Below are positions 1-19,712 of a stretch of 64,000 bases of DNA, piece after piece. The number at the start of each line of letters is the position of its first letter. The first letter of the stretch is position 1. The DNA comes from Patiria miniata. Lineage: Eukaryota > Echinodermata > Asteroidea > Valvatida > Asterinidae. Position numbers and translations under genes: made by a program. The DNA is taken from contig NW_024037070.1 in NCBI RefSeq assembly GCF_015706575.1, positions 9,393,598 through 9,457,597 of the forward strand, in the 5' to 3' direction. Under the pieces are notes generated by a model, which was not told where the DNA came from, did not search any database, and saw only the letters and a program-made list of their open reading frames with translations.

Positions 1-138
1 ATTTTTAAATCAGAAGGACTGATATTATACTTTTTGTATTTTACTCAAAGAAGACTCACACACATTTAGATACAGTAAAACAGCTTCGTATAACTATTAG
101 CAGTGATTAAACATTTCATCTCAATTCCCTTTGTGTAG

Positions 139-3025
139 GTTTATGGCTAAAGAATGCTTTTTACCGGGAGCAGCCCACAGTTCAGTTCAAACACCAGATG
201 CTTCTCCTTGTGGACACCCAAGATGAGGCGTCTTACTTGGCCTGGAGCACCTACCAAAACTTCAACCAGTTGCAGCAACAGCATCTGAGGATTCCCCTTG
301 TGAAGGTAGGGAACTCTCACAAATGATCAGTGTCTCTGTAACGCCCCAACATATGTTGGGCCAGTCCCAGCTGGGGCGATCAAGTTGGGCAGGCCAAAAT
401 GGGCAGCAACCTCATTTGTACGTATGTACCTGTCAGTAGCAGCGCCCAACCTAACTTGAACAATCTACTTTGGCCCAAGCTGGGACAGGCCCAACATACA
501 TAGGGACTGACGACCAAGGTGGGGCGTAACAAAAAATTATCCACAAAATTATCTCAAGTTGTATTTAGCAAACACCATTGCAACTTGCCATTGCTAATAT
601 TTACAGGCCAACTCAATCACACCATTCTTTAGAATTTCATCTGAATGGCAGAACAATCCTTTCACCTTTCTTATCTTTCCACACATCTAAGACGAGAAAG
701 GAGGACAACAACCGTGATGGCAGGTACGACATGCTGCATTTCTCGGTATCGGTACCTGTCCTGGCAACTGAAAATGTCCTGGGAGTCAAACTCATTCTGC
801 TCTTTGACTACAGATTATATGTAAGTTATTTTATTATTTTTATTTAAGGAAAGTGAAGATGAATGTTTAGGAAAAGAAATAAGATTTGAAAACATAATGT
901 TGACATCTGGGAAACTAGAGTGTCTTTGTTGAATTCAGAGAATAACATCATCCCTTTGCTGAGGAACTGTATGCTACTTTTCAGAACTAACAGTGTACAA
1001 GACAATTCTATTTGTAATTTCATTCCAGTAATTTGTTTTTATTACAGAGGTTTTCGTCTTTGAGGATGGAGGCAATGGCTTACATGGAGCATACCTCACC
1101 ACTGAGTGGGTCAGAGTTCATCGCAGATGGCGAACTAAGGTTACGACTCAAGATGCCTCTTTCCCACAAAGCAGTGGACACCAGATACGATGTGAGCTGT
1201 GGGCGGGGCATGGGGGAGAAAAAGAGGGGGGATGCTTTAATTCATAGTGTACTAGCAGAGTGCTTATGGTGATCATTGCTACCTATTACAGGCTACACAA
1301 TGAACTACTTGGTTGTTTGCTTCAAGGGCTCAAGAAATAAAATTAAATCTGCCTTAACCCTAACTCCCTAGGGTAATTTACTAGGAACCTTCCTCATCCT
1401 TGCGAATCCCAACACCATATGGTTAACTGTCCGCAAAAACGGTTGGACTCTGTTTATTTGTGGTATGCCTAATCCCACGTAATGCACAGTCAGTTTACTA
1501 AACCCTGATGTTGGAGTTTAGCTGGTTGGGGATCGTTAGGGTTAACCCTTTAGTCACTGTACTGCCCTAAACCGCCTCGCCTATTACACACTCTAGCACC
1601 CGAAACTGTCCAAGGACACTATGGTTAATTATTGATTTCTTCAATGAATAAACACAATGCAATACATTGTAGTACAGCAGCTAATGGGCCAACAGGCACT
1701 CATTTACTCATGGGCAGATTGTTTGTCGTGTCAAGAATTTATTGTGATTTGTTTCATGTTTTCATCAATTATTGGTCTGTTAAATCGGACTCGTGCTTGA
1801 ATGTTTCTGATCTTTGCAGACTCCGGTTATCAATGGCGACAGTGTCTTCGTATCTGACTACCAACTCTCCAAAATATTCAGTGATTACATTTCAAGAAAC
1901 GGTAAGTGGCCATTTGCCTTGCACCACAGGTTTGATTTTTACGTCCAGTTGTGCTCAAACAAACAAAAACATTTCAATTTTCTTGTTAAGTTTACAATCA
2001 CTGGTTGTTGGTTTTGCCTGGTAAATTTTCTCTTCTGCGTGGTACACACAATGCTGCTTTGAACTTGGATATAACCCCCAGAATGAGCCCATGTCTGATT
2101 TTTATGTCATTAATCAACTGTAAACTAGAAATTTACCAGATGCTTTTGCCGCTGGTAAATTGTGATTTTGGAAACAATGTTTGAAACAACCTTGTGCTAA
2201 CCTAATGGTCCCACTGGACATAGAACAGTCCGTCGATGTTTTGTCAGTAATTCACTGGGGAGGAATCATGTTACAGAAAATGGCTAGACTTAAACTAAAA
2301 TAAGAGTGATTTGTGCAATTATGCTGGTTTTAGATCATAAGTGTGCTGTGAGCCAATTGATCCTATCACAATATGGAATTTCCAAATAAATCTACTGGAT
2401 TTTATTTCTTTTCATTTTTCAGTGAGTACGTATTTTGAATGTCGCTACCCAGTCTGGCAGAGAGGGCCGAGTTCAAGTGAAACATTCCTGATCAGAGGAA
2501 CTGTGCGCTATCCGGAAGAACTCCTTGTATATCCTTTCAAAATGACTCCTTTGGCTTTTCACCATATTTGGCATACAAGTAATAGAGTAACCATCATCAG
2601 TGTTCATCATCCTTTTGGTTTTCATTTTTAGATTTTCATCATTTGGTGGGTTTGCACCATTCTGGGGATTTTAATCATTTTGGGTTTTTTAGTCATTCCA
2701 GGGTTTTCTTCTTTCAATATTTTCCTCATTCCTTGATCATTTCTTTGTCCCCGTCTTCTTAAAGCATCCAAGCTATCTTGGACACTTCTTAGAGGTCACC
2801 CTTGGTTACATTACCGGAAAGAGTTTTCAAAAATGTTTTCCTTAACGTATACACACGTATATCCCTGGGTTTTTCCAGGTGCTGATATGGGCTTGGGTGC
2901 AGTATCTAGCCGTTCTTCTTATCTTCATATACCTCATAGCAAGAGTCAAAACTTTCATCTTTCAGAATCAGCTCATCAGGACGATAGTGGAGAGGCCATT
3001 TGTCCCAAAGGACCACAGACTGTGA
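139..3025 (+). CDS. TMEM231: TMEM231, transmembrane protein 231 (5' partial)
   Basis: TMEM231 belongs to the B9/MKS complex of the ciliary transition zone and helps gate entry of membrane proteins into the cilium. Coding exons seen: 139-305, 692-820, 1048-1191, 1820-1901, 2423-2526, 2765-2794 and 2879-3025. All are flanked by AG and GT and the phases agree, giving 266 codons plus TGA. The recognisable series is WLKNAFYREQPTVQF, then EDNNRDGRYDMLHFSV, VLGVKLILLFDYRL, then GTVRYPEE and a C-terminal membrane segment starting WAWVQYLAVLLIF, followed by KTFIFQNQ. These follow vertebrate TMEM231 in order. The first exon, which in relatives holds the N-terminal membrane segment, lies left of the window. 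The 30-base exon at 2765-2794 is the least certain junction, but it restores a conserved S-Y-x3-F-x-E stretch. The gene runs tail-to-tail with TIMM21. Confidence 0.9.
338..530. mobile_element. Palindromic MITE-like element in TMEM231 intron
   Basis: The left arm (from GTAACGCCCCAAC at 338) and the reverse complement of the right arm (ending GGGGCGTAAC at 530) share GTTACGCCCC-like termini and an inner block GGGCCAGTCCCAGCT versus GGGCCTGTCCCAGCT. The arms are offset by an indel of about 20 bases. No coding frame is present and the target duplication is unclear. It sits in the intron between 305 and 692. Confidence 0.55.
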
Positions 3026-4060
3026 AAAAGCGGCCAATTTGGAAATGTTTACTGTTTGAATCAGTGAAAATGATCAAAACTTTGGCCTTACATTGGATGA
3101 TGTGATGTTTCTGTAGTAAAACAGTGGACAAGTTTCAGCTTGAGTGCCAAGAATAATGCCTAGCTGGTAATGAATCCGAGGATTGACGAACACCGATGAA
3201 AATTGATATTCTGTTTGAGGAGTAAGTAGACTTGACAGTTGCCTTATTTTGGAAGGCATCAGCTTTGGAAGTAGACCCTGTAGCTTGTGTACTGAAACAG
3301 ATACCAAACATGATATTTCAGGCGAATTCTGAATACATGTATCAACTCTTTTTAGTGACTGCACTTCTCTCATTGTACAGCAGTGAATGCCAAGATCACT
3401 TCCCAAGTAAGGCAATTATTCCAATTTAAAATACACCACAAAAACAACAGTTTTGGCCGCCATTCACTAAAATGTTAACATATGGCAACAGGCAGCCAGG
3501 AACTTCTGAAAAAGTCCCCGGTTTTCTATGTGTGAATGACCCTTGAAGCACTTGTACAAGGTGTTGTCATGGTAACCACTTGCACTAAAAAAAATAAAAA
3601 TAGTACAAAACCTCACTTTTGATTGATTTAAATGCTCCAAGACTGAAATCACTTAAAGCAAAGGGAAACTGTACATAATTTTAAGTCAAATCACTTTAGT
3701 TGCTTTGCCATTTAGTACTAAATATTTGTATGTAAAATGTTTTTGTATTAGTACGCACTTACACAGACTCCAAAAGTAATTTCGTCTTGTGCCTTTTTAT
3801 AAAAGTGGTGCCCAAAAGTTCTAGAAGTGTGTTTTGTTATAGTGTGTGTGTGTTGTGGTCATGTGTACCGTCCGAAATAATTCATGTACTTTTACAACTA
3901 AAGTATGTAAATATTGCACATTTGTAATTAATATGTTGATCATAATTTATTCTTGAAATTAAACATTTGAAATTTTATAAAGACAATGTTACATGTACAA
4001 ACCAAAATTTGTTTTTTTTTCTATGAATAAAGAGCTGTGTCTACTTGTGTGTTGCAAAAA
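3026..4060 (+). other. TMEM231: TMEM231 3' untranslated region
   Basis: This stretch follows the TMEM231 stop codon and has no convincing reading frame. An AATAAA signal lies at 4026-4031 and an ATTAAA-like signal around 3958, so the transcript probably ends near 4050. That leaves about 150 to 300 bases before the likely end of the opposing TIMM21 transcript. The boundary is inferred from the polyadenylation hexamer only. Confidence 0.5.
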
Positions 4061-4702
4061 GAGTTTCTATGTTTTTTTTTTATTCCGAGTTAAAACTTGC
4101 ATATCACACCAATCGTGCCCAACAATTAGAGACAATAATCCAAGCATTGTTTGAGCTCCAAAAAGTCCAAAGCAGACCTCAAAAAGTAAAAAATATCTTT
4201 ATTTAAAGAAGAGCGTATCTACTGAATAAACTAAGGACCAAACATGATTGCAATCTGGGCCCCGATCATTTGAAGTTAAAACGGGGGATTACTGCAGCCT
4301 TTGAATGGCATAAACGTGGCAAAATCACCTCCGAGACTACGACCGGTTCATTTTTTTTCATAGGAAGACGATTTATTGTGTCGAACTTTGGCGATTGGTC
4401 GGCAGAACTTTTCTTCAAATGGGAGAGCACAGTGCATAAGTCTATACATTGTAGCTGGCAATTAAAAAGTGGCAGGGAGAAGACAATTTTCAAAAAAGGG
4501 TTGGCGAATTCCCCCACGACGACGTCCTCTGGTGCTGACAATTCAGGTGCATATCAGTCAATGTCTCTTTGCCATTGATACACAATATTGATTTCTGAAC
4601 AAGCGAATCATCAGTGTAATGTGTCCACAGCTTCTTCTAAGTACAATATATAGCGCCCTAAATTTTTACGCACAAATCCAATAGAGAAAATCCAATTCAT
4701 AA

Positions 4703-7030
4703 TCATCTGTTGTCCTCCAGTACGATAGTCCTGTGAGGGTAGCCGTTTAACTCCACAAACAAATAGCGGTACTCGTACTTGCCTGTCTCTCCCTGTGAAT
4801 AATGAAAAGTGTAAAGGAATTAGAAAAATTTCCTGCCTTGTAAATTTAAGTAGTTGAGTAGAAACGAAAGATATGCGTAAGAGTTGTAAACACTTGCCTC
4901 TTTCACTTCTAGGTGCACTGTTCCCTTCCTCTTTGGACCTTGGATGTAAAACTTCATTCGCATGTGCTTCACTCCATCTTGCTCATACTCTAAATGACTG
5001 CCAAAGGACAAAAGCAATTACTTTGAATACTGCCAAAATGTGGTCAAGTAGATATCATATGGATAAATACTTACACATATATGTGGTATGTAGACAGTGA
5101 TATTTAAAGAGCATTATGTGTGTCATCCTATTTTTCAGAATAAAGTCACTTTCTAATTGGGAAGAATCTAGCTAAACTGAAGGGAAATACTTTGTGAAAG
5201 AGAAAGAACCATTCCAAAAATTCCAGTATCAAGTCATTTTTGTTAACTCAAAAACAACAGGTTTATAATAAGGATTTAGATAAAGGACTCTTTCTGATTG
5301 CAGACCATCTTGAAAAAACACACAGGCTTGTTATAATGTTGGGGTCGAATGTCCCACTTCGTACAGTAGTCCAAAGCTGGGTTGCTCAGTGTGTGATGTC
5401 AAGATATTTGCTTATTTTCTCACCTCACATGCCTCCTTCTGCCCCTCCTTGTGGTTTCTCCAAAGCCTTTAATTGGCTCACCCAGCTCTTTAATAATCTG
5501 CATATCATGATTAATTCATATCAGATATTAAAATATGAATGAGATATACAGCTGGCCAGAAATTACTGAGAACCAATTAGTAAAGTGTTATTTAAAGAAA
5601 TGTTATACATTTTGAAACATTCTTTTGTTGAAAACAAGTTGTCCAAAATGTTGTACTCTCTCTGAAAACAAAATTGTTATACATGTACCTCTGAATCTTT
5701 GTTGCATAGTTTGTAGGCTTTGGTGTAGACGGCATTGGGACTACTGGAGGCAAATAACTCCCTACCAATTGCATAAAACATGATGGCTGCAAGAAACAAA
5801 AGATGGATATACGAGGCAAAAAAAAAAAAACAATTTAAGCACTCCCTTAGCTTCAATGTACTTAAAACTAACCAAATTGATTATATTCGGACACAAAAAT
5901 ATTATTGTTGCTTGAACTGGGCATTATTAGTTGGTCAAAAATCCCACTTTAAACATTTTTTTTAATCAAGCACACTGGTTAACTGGAAGAGTAGTTATAA
6001 AAATGGTAAAAAGTTACAATATGGTTCACCATAGTTCTTGAGTACACATGCTTGAGGAGTTCTGATGTCACTTCAGAGCTCTTAAGTCCTCATTGGTTGA
6101 AAGTTCCTTCCTTAATTTGCATATATGGCCACACCTATAATTTGCATAACTATGGGTCACATTACTTCTGTGGACTAACCTGTTACACCGATGCCGACAA
6201 TGACAACACCCATATAGCTGACATCCTTACCAGCCTGTACAACTGCACAGAGGGAAAAAAAAGAACAAACGATGAATTTACACAATTTTTACTAAATTAC
6301 TTTGAAGCTCATCACAATTATGCAGAGCTATGAGTTTGAAGCAAGCTTGCTATACTTATATAGCTAGCTCTCCAGATACAAGTTGCACAATTTGAAGTAA
6401 TTAAGTTTGATAAACCTCATAAAAACTTATTACATATAGTAATTTTTTTCTGGTGTTTTGCATATAAAGCTGTGTTTTGTAACTACTTCAAAAGTGCAGC
6501 TTACAGCCTACAAGAAACTGGTTGACGAGAAATGTTCTAAACTTTAAAAGTTACAAAAACTAGAATACAGTGTATGGGATTAGGTGTAATTAACAAACTG
6601 ATTATTTGGGGCTATTAAAATAATTCTTACTATAGGTGCCTAGTCATGTTGGGAAGTAGTTTCAGTTTGTACACAATACTTTGAGGATGATTCAATTCTT
6701 CCAAATTAAGTTTTGTGTTGTAAGATACCAACCTCTCTGGCCAATGGCCACTTCTCCCTGCCCGGTACCCGGCGCCCTCTGAGCAACCTGTTTGGTGTCT
6801 TTTCGAAGTGTCTGTTTCTTCGTCGCCATGAATCGTTTCAAAATGAAAAACTGTCCACCTGTGGTCTCTTTCCCAATGGTTGCTGCAAGACCAATCGCAG
6901 ATGCTGAGCAAGTCACATGACTGTTTGCGAGCAATGTGCACCGGCCGAACAGTAGATTCTTAGTAGCAATTAGCTGGTGATAGACACTAGCATGTGCCAT
7001 CCACGAAGATGGTCGTAGTAGTGAAGACAT
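4703..7030 (-). CDS. TIMM21: TIMM21, mitochondrial import inner membrane translocase subunit Tim21
   Basis: Tim21 is an inner-membrane subunit of the TIM23 presequence translocase; it contacts the TOM complex and assists respiratory-chain assembly. Exons in coding order: 7030-6733, 6242-6180, 5786-5689, 5497-5424, 4997-4898 and 4792-4703. Phases agree and give 240 residues, against about 248 in human. The first ~95 residues form a basic, serine/threonine-rich presequence. A single membrane helix starts near residue 110 (MGVVIVGIGVTG...). The conserved intermembrane-space domain follows: KGFGETTRRGRRRHV, LEYEQDGVKHMRMKFYI, and the ending RTIVLEDNR. Intron 5 appears to use a GC donor (GAG/GCAAGT at 4897-4896). 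The ATG at 7030 is the first in frame, with in-frame alternatives further in. A 3' hexamer (TTTATT on + at 4198-4203) may mark the transcript end. Confidence 0.93.
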
Positions 7031-14718
<7,688 letters not shown>

Positions 14719-16294
14719 TCATGGGAAATAGCTTGAGTTCCTTCAATTAAAAGACAGGAAAACTGGGGACAATTTTTATTGAAAATAAGATTGTGATCCA
14801 GCATGAAAAAACCTGAAACCTTCCTTCAAACAGGAGTTAAGCTACATGTACCTTCAAAAAAAGTTTCAATATGCGCATTTTCTATCTGCTTTGTGTTGCA
14901 GGCCTTATGCAACAGTCTGAAAACATGCACATGTACATGTACTGTACATTGTACATGCTGCTTTTAGGTATCACATGATAGGATACGTCTTGAGAATTTC
15001 AATGCTGGACAAAATTACCAAAAAATTAGAAACTTGTGTCAGATGTTTACAAATCAACATAGTCCTCTTCCTACTTTTTTAAAAAATCCAGCACACCTGT
15101 TGCATTTACCTTAACCGATTTTTTTTTAAAAACCCAAACATTTAAAGACCTGCTTTTTTTCTGAAATCGGGTTTTGTTGTGCTGCATCACAAGTATTTTA
15201 TGATGGTGCTACTATCCTGTCTGTGTTGCGTAGCCTTAGAATGAAATTGGTATCATTCCAAGAGATAGGATCTCATGAATCAGTACCCTCTAGTTTTGTT
15301 ATGCATATACATGTATTGGTTTTAGTTTTGATTCCAGGGGAACAATGCTTAGAGGCTGTAGTTAATTTATTGTCACTTTTTCCTCCTTTCATACAGATGC
15401 ATTGAGTTCAATTTTGTAACTTGTCTGCGCATGCATTGCATCCTTCAGACACCGTAAAGATGCTTGCGTACTAGCGCCATCTTTTGTTCATGCACAAAGT
15501 CAGATGAGAATCGTTGGTACCTATGGCTGGTAATCTTAATGAAGATACAAACATAATGCATGTGCAGGTTCATTTATGTTTGCATTATGTTTAATTGAAC
15601 CAGATATTATACCATCATTTTAATTGTTCTACCATCGTTATAAATGTGTCATAATTGATTGGGGATTTAGTTAGTTTTGACAAATTCTGGGATTTTTTGT
15701 TTGTTTAAGTTTTAGAAGGAATTTTTCTGCTGTAATGGGGTAGATTTTGAAATGAGCAAAAAAGTGGAAAAGTAGAACATTATTATTAGCCAATAAAATT
15801 GGGTTGTGATTTGTTACATTGTGATTTCCTAGGCGGGATCCCCAAAATGAAAGTTGTTAAGCTAAACAAGCTGGGAAATATTGGCTGCTGGTTTGCGTAA
15901 AAAAAACTAAATCATCTTAACAAATTGTTAAGGATGACATTGTAGCAAGCAAAACATTTGTCTCCATGGGATTTTCATACTTTGGCTACAAAAATCTTTT
16001 AACATATTTTTGAAAGTTGGAGTGGGCTCTGGAAATGTAGTATTTTCAGGCTCCATCCTTCTTGCACCATGTTGTTGAGATTTAATTCCATTGCTGTGAC
16101 ATCAATATTTTTTTCAAAGAAACTGCTTTTAATATATGTAAAATTTTGATTCGTTTGTATATATTGTTGAGTTTCTTGTGTTTCCATCTTTATTGTGCCT
16201 ACATGTATGCCGACATCATAATCGGCCAATATGAGAATTTTTTTTTAGTAACCCTTGACGGGAGAAGTTGAAAATCAATATTAGATTTGCCCTT

Positions 16295-16430
16295 CACTGG
16301 CATATAAACACTGTATGCTCAGTGTGTTACCTCCCAAGTGAAAGTTGGAAAAAATCACTCGGGTGGGACTCGAACCCACAACCTCCTGCTTTGTACTGCA
16401 GACGTCTTGTCACTTAACCACCGAGCTTGC
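16295..16430 (-). repeat. tRNA-derived SINE, minus strand
   Basis: Read on the minus strand, this copy has a tRNA-like head with A-box-like GCTCGGTGGTTAAGTG and a strong B box, TGGGTTCGAGTCCCACC, at about 16361-16378. A body follows that contains CACTGAGCATACAGTG and TTTATATG. The same body motif occurs after the tRNA-like heads near 34000 and 41000, so these are one family. The acceptor-stem-like ends pair only partly and no CCA or intact cloverleaf is clear, so I call a SINE and not a functional tRNA gene. Confidence 0.6.
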
Positions 16431-18294
16431 AGGATCCGTTAGCTGGTTCGAATCTGATGTACATGTAGCAGGAGTAGTTGCGTTATGTCCTAAACAATGA
16501 TGTCATTCTCTTATTCAACTGGTACCCACTCACAATTGGTTTCCGGTATCCTTGTCATTTTTTGTTTTAAGGGCCTTTCCACGTGTCTGATAACAATAGT
16601 CATCATCTGTGTGAGCACTTTTAGTCTTGTTACAAGGCTGGTTTGTGTTGATAAAGCCCTCTACCGGTGGTTTTGCTATAGACGACTCCGGGCACATGAC
16701 CACTGTACTACATGAGGCCCCCTTTAATGTTTTGGACCACGAGCAATCGATCTACATGTAGCTTATTATTGTATTCATTAGGACTTATTTTTACTTCTGA
16801 AAATTATGTACAACAGGATGCCAAAGAATGTCATTATAAAAAGTGAAATTTGTAATTATCAAGTTTTTATGGCCAGTACTGTGTATAAAAAAAATGAGAT
16901 CAAAAGGGACATTTGGGAGACAAATGGCTCAGTAACTTTTCCAATGAAATTTATTATTTCACAAAACAAAATCAAAACAAATTTCACAATTTATATAAGC
17001 AACTTGTTTCAAGAGAATTTCTTTTGTCTGTAATGGTCTATACATGTACACCTAAATAAAATCCTGAGGTTAAAACTTACAATGAAGTTTGGGAGGTAAA
17101 ATTTATACCAAATAACATTAAATGCCCATCAGGAGAAGTATCAGCATATACCCGACTGCATTTAACATTGTAAATGAACTGTTTAACTGGCAATTATGCG
17201 TCCTTAATGGTATGTAGTGGGTAATGTATTATGAATGTATACATTCTTTCCTCGCCTTCACCTTAATGGCCTGGGTTCGATTCCTGCCTTGGTCCACATG
17301 TGGATTGGTTTGCAGTCTATACAACATTTCCTGGGTTTTTCCCAGAATATTCTTCTGGGGTTTTCCTCAGTTCCCATCTCTAAAAGTAAAATTTCTTAAT
17401 TGTCTCCTCTTTGTGCAGATACGAACATGATTAGGAATTTATTCAGGTTTGCGAGCTATAGTGCATAGGGTGCTTTGAGGAATCCTTGGTTTCATTACCA
17501 GAAATAAATAATACAAAATATCGCTAATAAAAATTCTGTTAAAATATATCATTTACATGTATATCACCTCAGCTGACAGTAAACATTTGCAAAATTGAAA
17601 TCTGTATATTTCATTGAAATGTGGAGATTACCTTGAATAAAATCTGATTTTTAATATATTACACCGTGTCTGAAATCCGCATCAAATACTGACTTAATTT
17701 CACCTGAAAATACAATAATATAAGTTTTTTCTTCTTCATTATTTACATTTAGAGACCGATACATGCACCTTAAATACAAATTTACTCTTTCAGCCTGATG
17801 TTCTTTTCTTTTTCCCACTGAAATAGGAATGCAAAGCAATCTTGTAATAAAAATCAAATATCCTCAAAGCAAGTTTTTTGTTTCTAATCAGCACACTTAT
17901 ACTTTCCCTTAAAAAAATATCTGGTCACTACCATCTAGATCTCTGGAAGCACATAACATTCATTTGCTATTCAATATTTGATTATAAATTTACTGAATAA
18001 AATTCATTTATTAAACTTTGGAAAATATGTTTATTTATTAAATGATCTATTGGCACACATCAATGACGGAATGCTAGCAACAAACAAAAGGTTCTAAAAA
18101 TTGCTATGACCAATTTGGCATTATATTGCAATAAAAGGTTCACAATTATTTCTCTGTATATTGGGTTAAAAATCACATTTCATCATTGTAATTTCCTGAT
18201 TTCAAAACTGAACGAAGGAAACACCCAATACTATCCTGCGTAATAAATAATAAAAATAATCGTTACTATAATTTATCCTGAAGTAAAACAACTC

Positions 18295-18498
18295 GGAAAG
18301 AATGTTGCAACCTGACGCTGCTTTTTCTTCAAATATCATCTCAATGGAGGTCAGAAGTTGCAAAAATGACGATAAGACATGAATCGGGGACTGAGAAACA
18401 TTTCCAATTTTGTTAGGAAATATTTAGAAAATTGTCTTGACTCTCCACAGACTTTGTACACAACCGCTGAAGTAGCGTCAGGTTGCAACATTCTTTCC
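18295..18498. mobile_element. 204-bp MITE with 25-bp inverted repeats and 8-bp target duplication
   Basis: The left end GGAAAGAATGTTGCAACCTG (18295 onward, 25 bases) is exactly repeated in inverted orientation at 18474-18498. The 8 bases immediately outside each end are identical, AACAACTC at 18287-18294 and at 18499-18506, which is a clean target-site duplication. An 8-bp duplication is typical of the hAT superfamily. The ends do not show the usual hAT CA-G start, so the superfamily stays tentative. There is no coding capacity, so it must be mobilised in trans. Confidence 0.85.
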
Positions 18499-18644
18499 AA
18501 CAACTCTGATAAGCTATTATAAGATGATAAAACAAATTAGACCTGTTTGCAAAGTTTTGTAACAAAATTGGTTTGTGACTGGGTCGCAAAAAAACAAAAA
18601 ACCAAACCATGTTGCAGTATACTACAACACTGTACCATATTAAA

Positions 18645-19505
18645 CCTGGCCAAAGTTCATTCATGGCCAATGCCGTATTAAACAGAGTGCTCCCGTGTGG
18701 GGTTGATTTTATAAAACATTTTTGTCATTTGTGACGCTGCGGCAAATATCCAACGTGTTTGATAATTTCTGCCACGCGTAGAACAAGTCTAATTGTGTGC
18801 ACCAAACGAAAGCTTCCTGCTTGAGGCTAGCGCGTAGGATGAATGCATGGTGGCTGGCACATGACGTTGCAGACCAGAAAATAAACTGCCATAGAGCTCA
18901 GTGATAAATACCCACAACTTCTCAAGATCAGAAAAAACACTTGCAACTCTCCAAGGTTTTTAAATTCAAGCTTATTTCATTATCTTTCATTTTCTGTTCC
19001 ATTTTTGGGGAATAATCCAATGACTTTTGGGAAAAATTTTCATCTAAAGATGATCATCCCTAAATGTAGGCCTGAAACCTTAAGCCATTAGCGCGAATAC
19101 TTGCCATGATGTCACAATTCTCGTTCGCTTTCGTGCTGAGTATGAACCGGGCTTAAACAGACAAAACTGAGGGCATACAAATCAGCAAAGGCAATTTTGA
19201 GCCTATTTATAGCCCTGCACCCGTAAAAAAACCAACAAAATGGCTGCGCCCGGTGAAATCGCAGCCATTTTGGTCATTACGTAATGTGCCCTTCGACCAT
19301 GCATGTGTCCTACGCGGTAGCTGTATACACGAAGCTTTCGTTCATCGCACACAATAAGATTTTCCACGCGTGGCAGAAATTATCAAACGCGTTGGATATT
19401 CGCCCCAGTACCAAGAATGACAAAATCTTTTTGTAAAATCAACCGTACGCGGGAGCTATCTGCTGATGCCATTAGCCATGAATGAACTTTGGTGAAGCAG
19501 GTAGA
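18645..19505. mobile_element. Non-autonomous DNA element with long diverged inverted repeats
   Basis: About 200 bases at the left (18655-18860) reappear inverted at the right (19308-19495). Shared blocks include CCAAAGTTCATTCATGG at the outer ends, GATAATTTCTGCCACGCGT, and ACGAAAGCTTC further in. The interior holds a reversed fragment of another family (19085-19160, ending TATGAACCGGGCTTA) and a hairpin around 19239-19274 (AAAATGGCTGCG versus CGCAGCCATTTT). The outermost ends differ by an indel, so the exact termini and target duplication are not resolved. No transposase frame is present. Confidence 0.65.
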
Positions 19506-19712
19506 TCTCGTGTGTACCAGGCTCAAAGAGCACGGACTGCGGTCTGTTGTCTGTGGTAAATAGAATAGCTTATTTCAACAAAGCAATGCAACATGTTGAT
19601 GCTGCTTTGTAAAAATGACTTCTCCCAAGCCAAACCAAACTTAAGACCATTAACTACGGGAGATTAGATGTAGTAACCCAACTCGAGAAACTAACCTCTG
19701 GTATGCATTGCA

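Larger units (their letters stand above)
14719..19712. other. Convergent intergenic region, SLC66A2 / TMEM64, with repeats
   Basis: This 5 kb between two stop codons holds 3' untranslated sequence of both genes. AATAAA occurs at 15792-15797 and again near 17056 for SLC66A2. The rest is repeats: a SINE on the minus strand (about 16295-16430), a SINE-like piece near 17255-17500 with CTGGGTTTTTCCCAG, a 204-bp inverted-repeat element (18295-18498) and a larger inverted-repeat element (about 18645-19505). No coding frame here looks real. Confidence 0.5.

Noticed and set aside
4266-4578. Overlapping frames on both strands of about 90-100 codons.
   Set aside because: They lie in the TIMM21 3' region, resemble no protein and mirror each other, as expected of chance open frames.
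16356-16430. tRNA gene on the minus strand.
   Set aside because: Good A and B boxes, but no convincing anticodon arm, and the following body is shared with other SINE copies.
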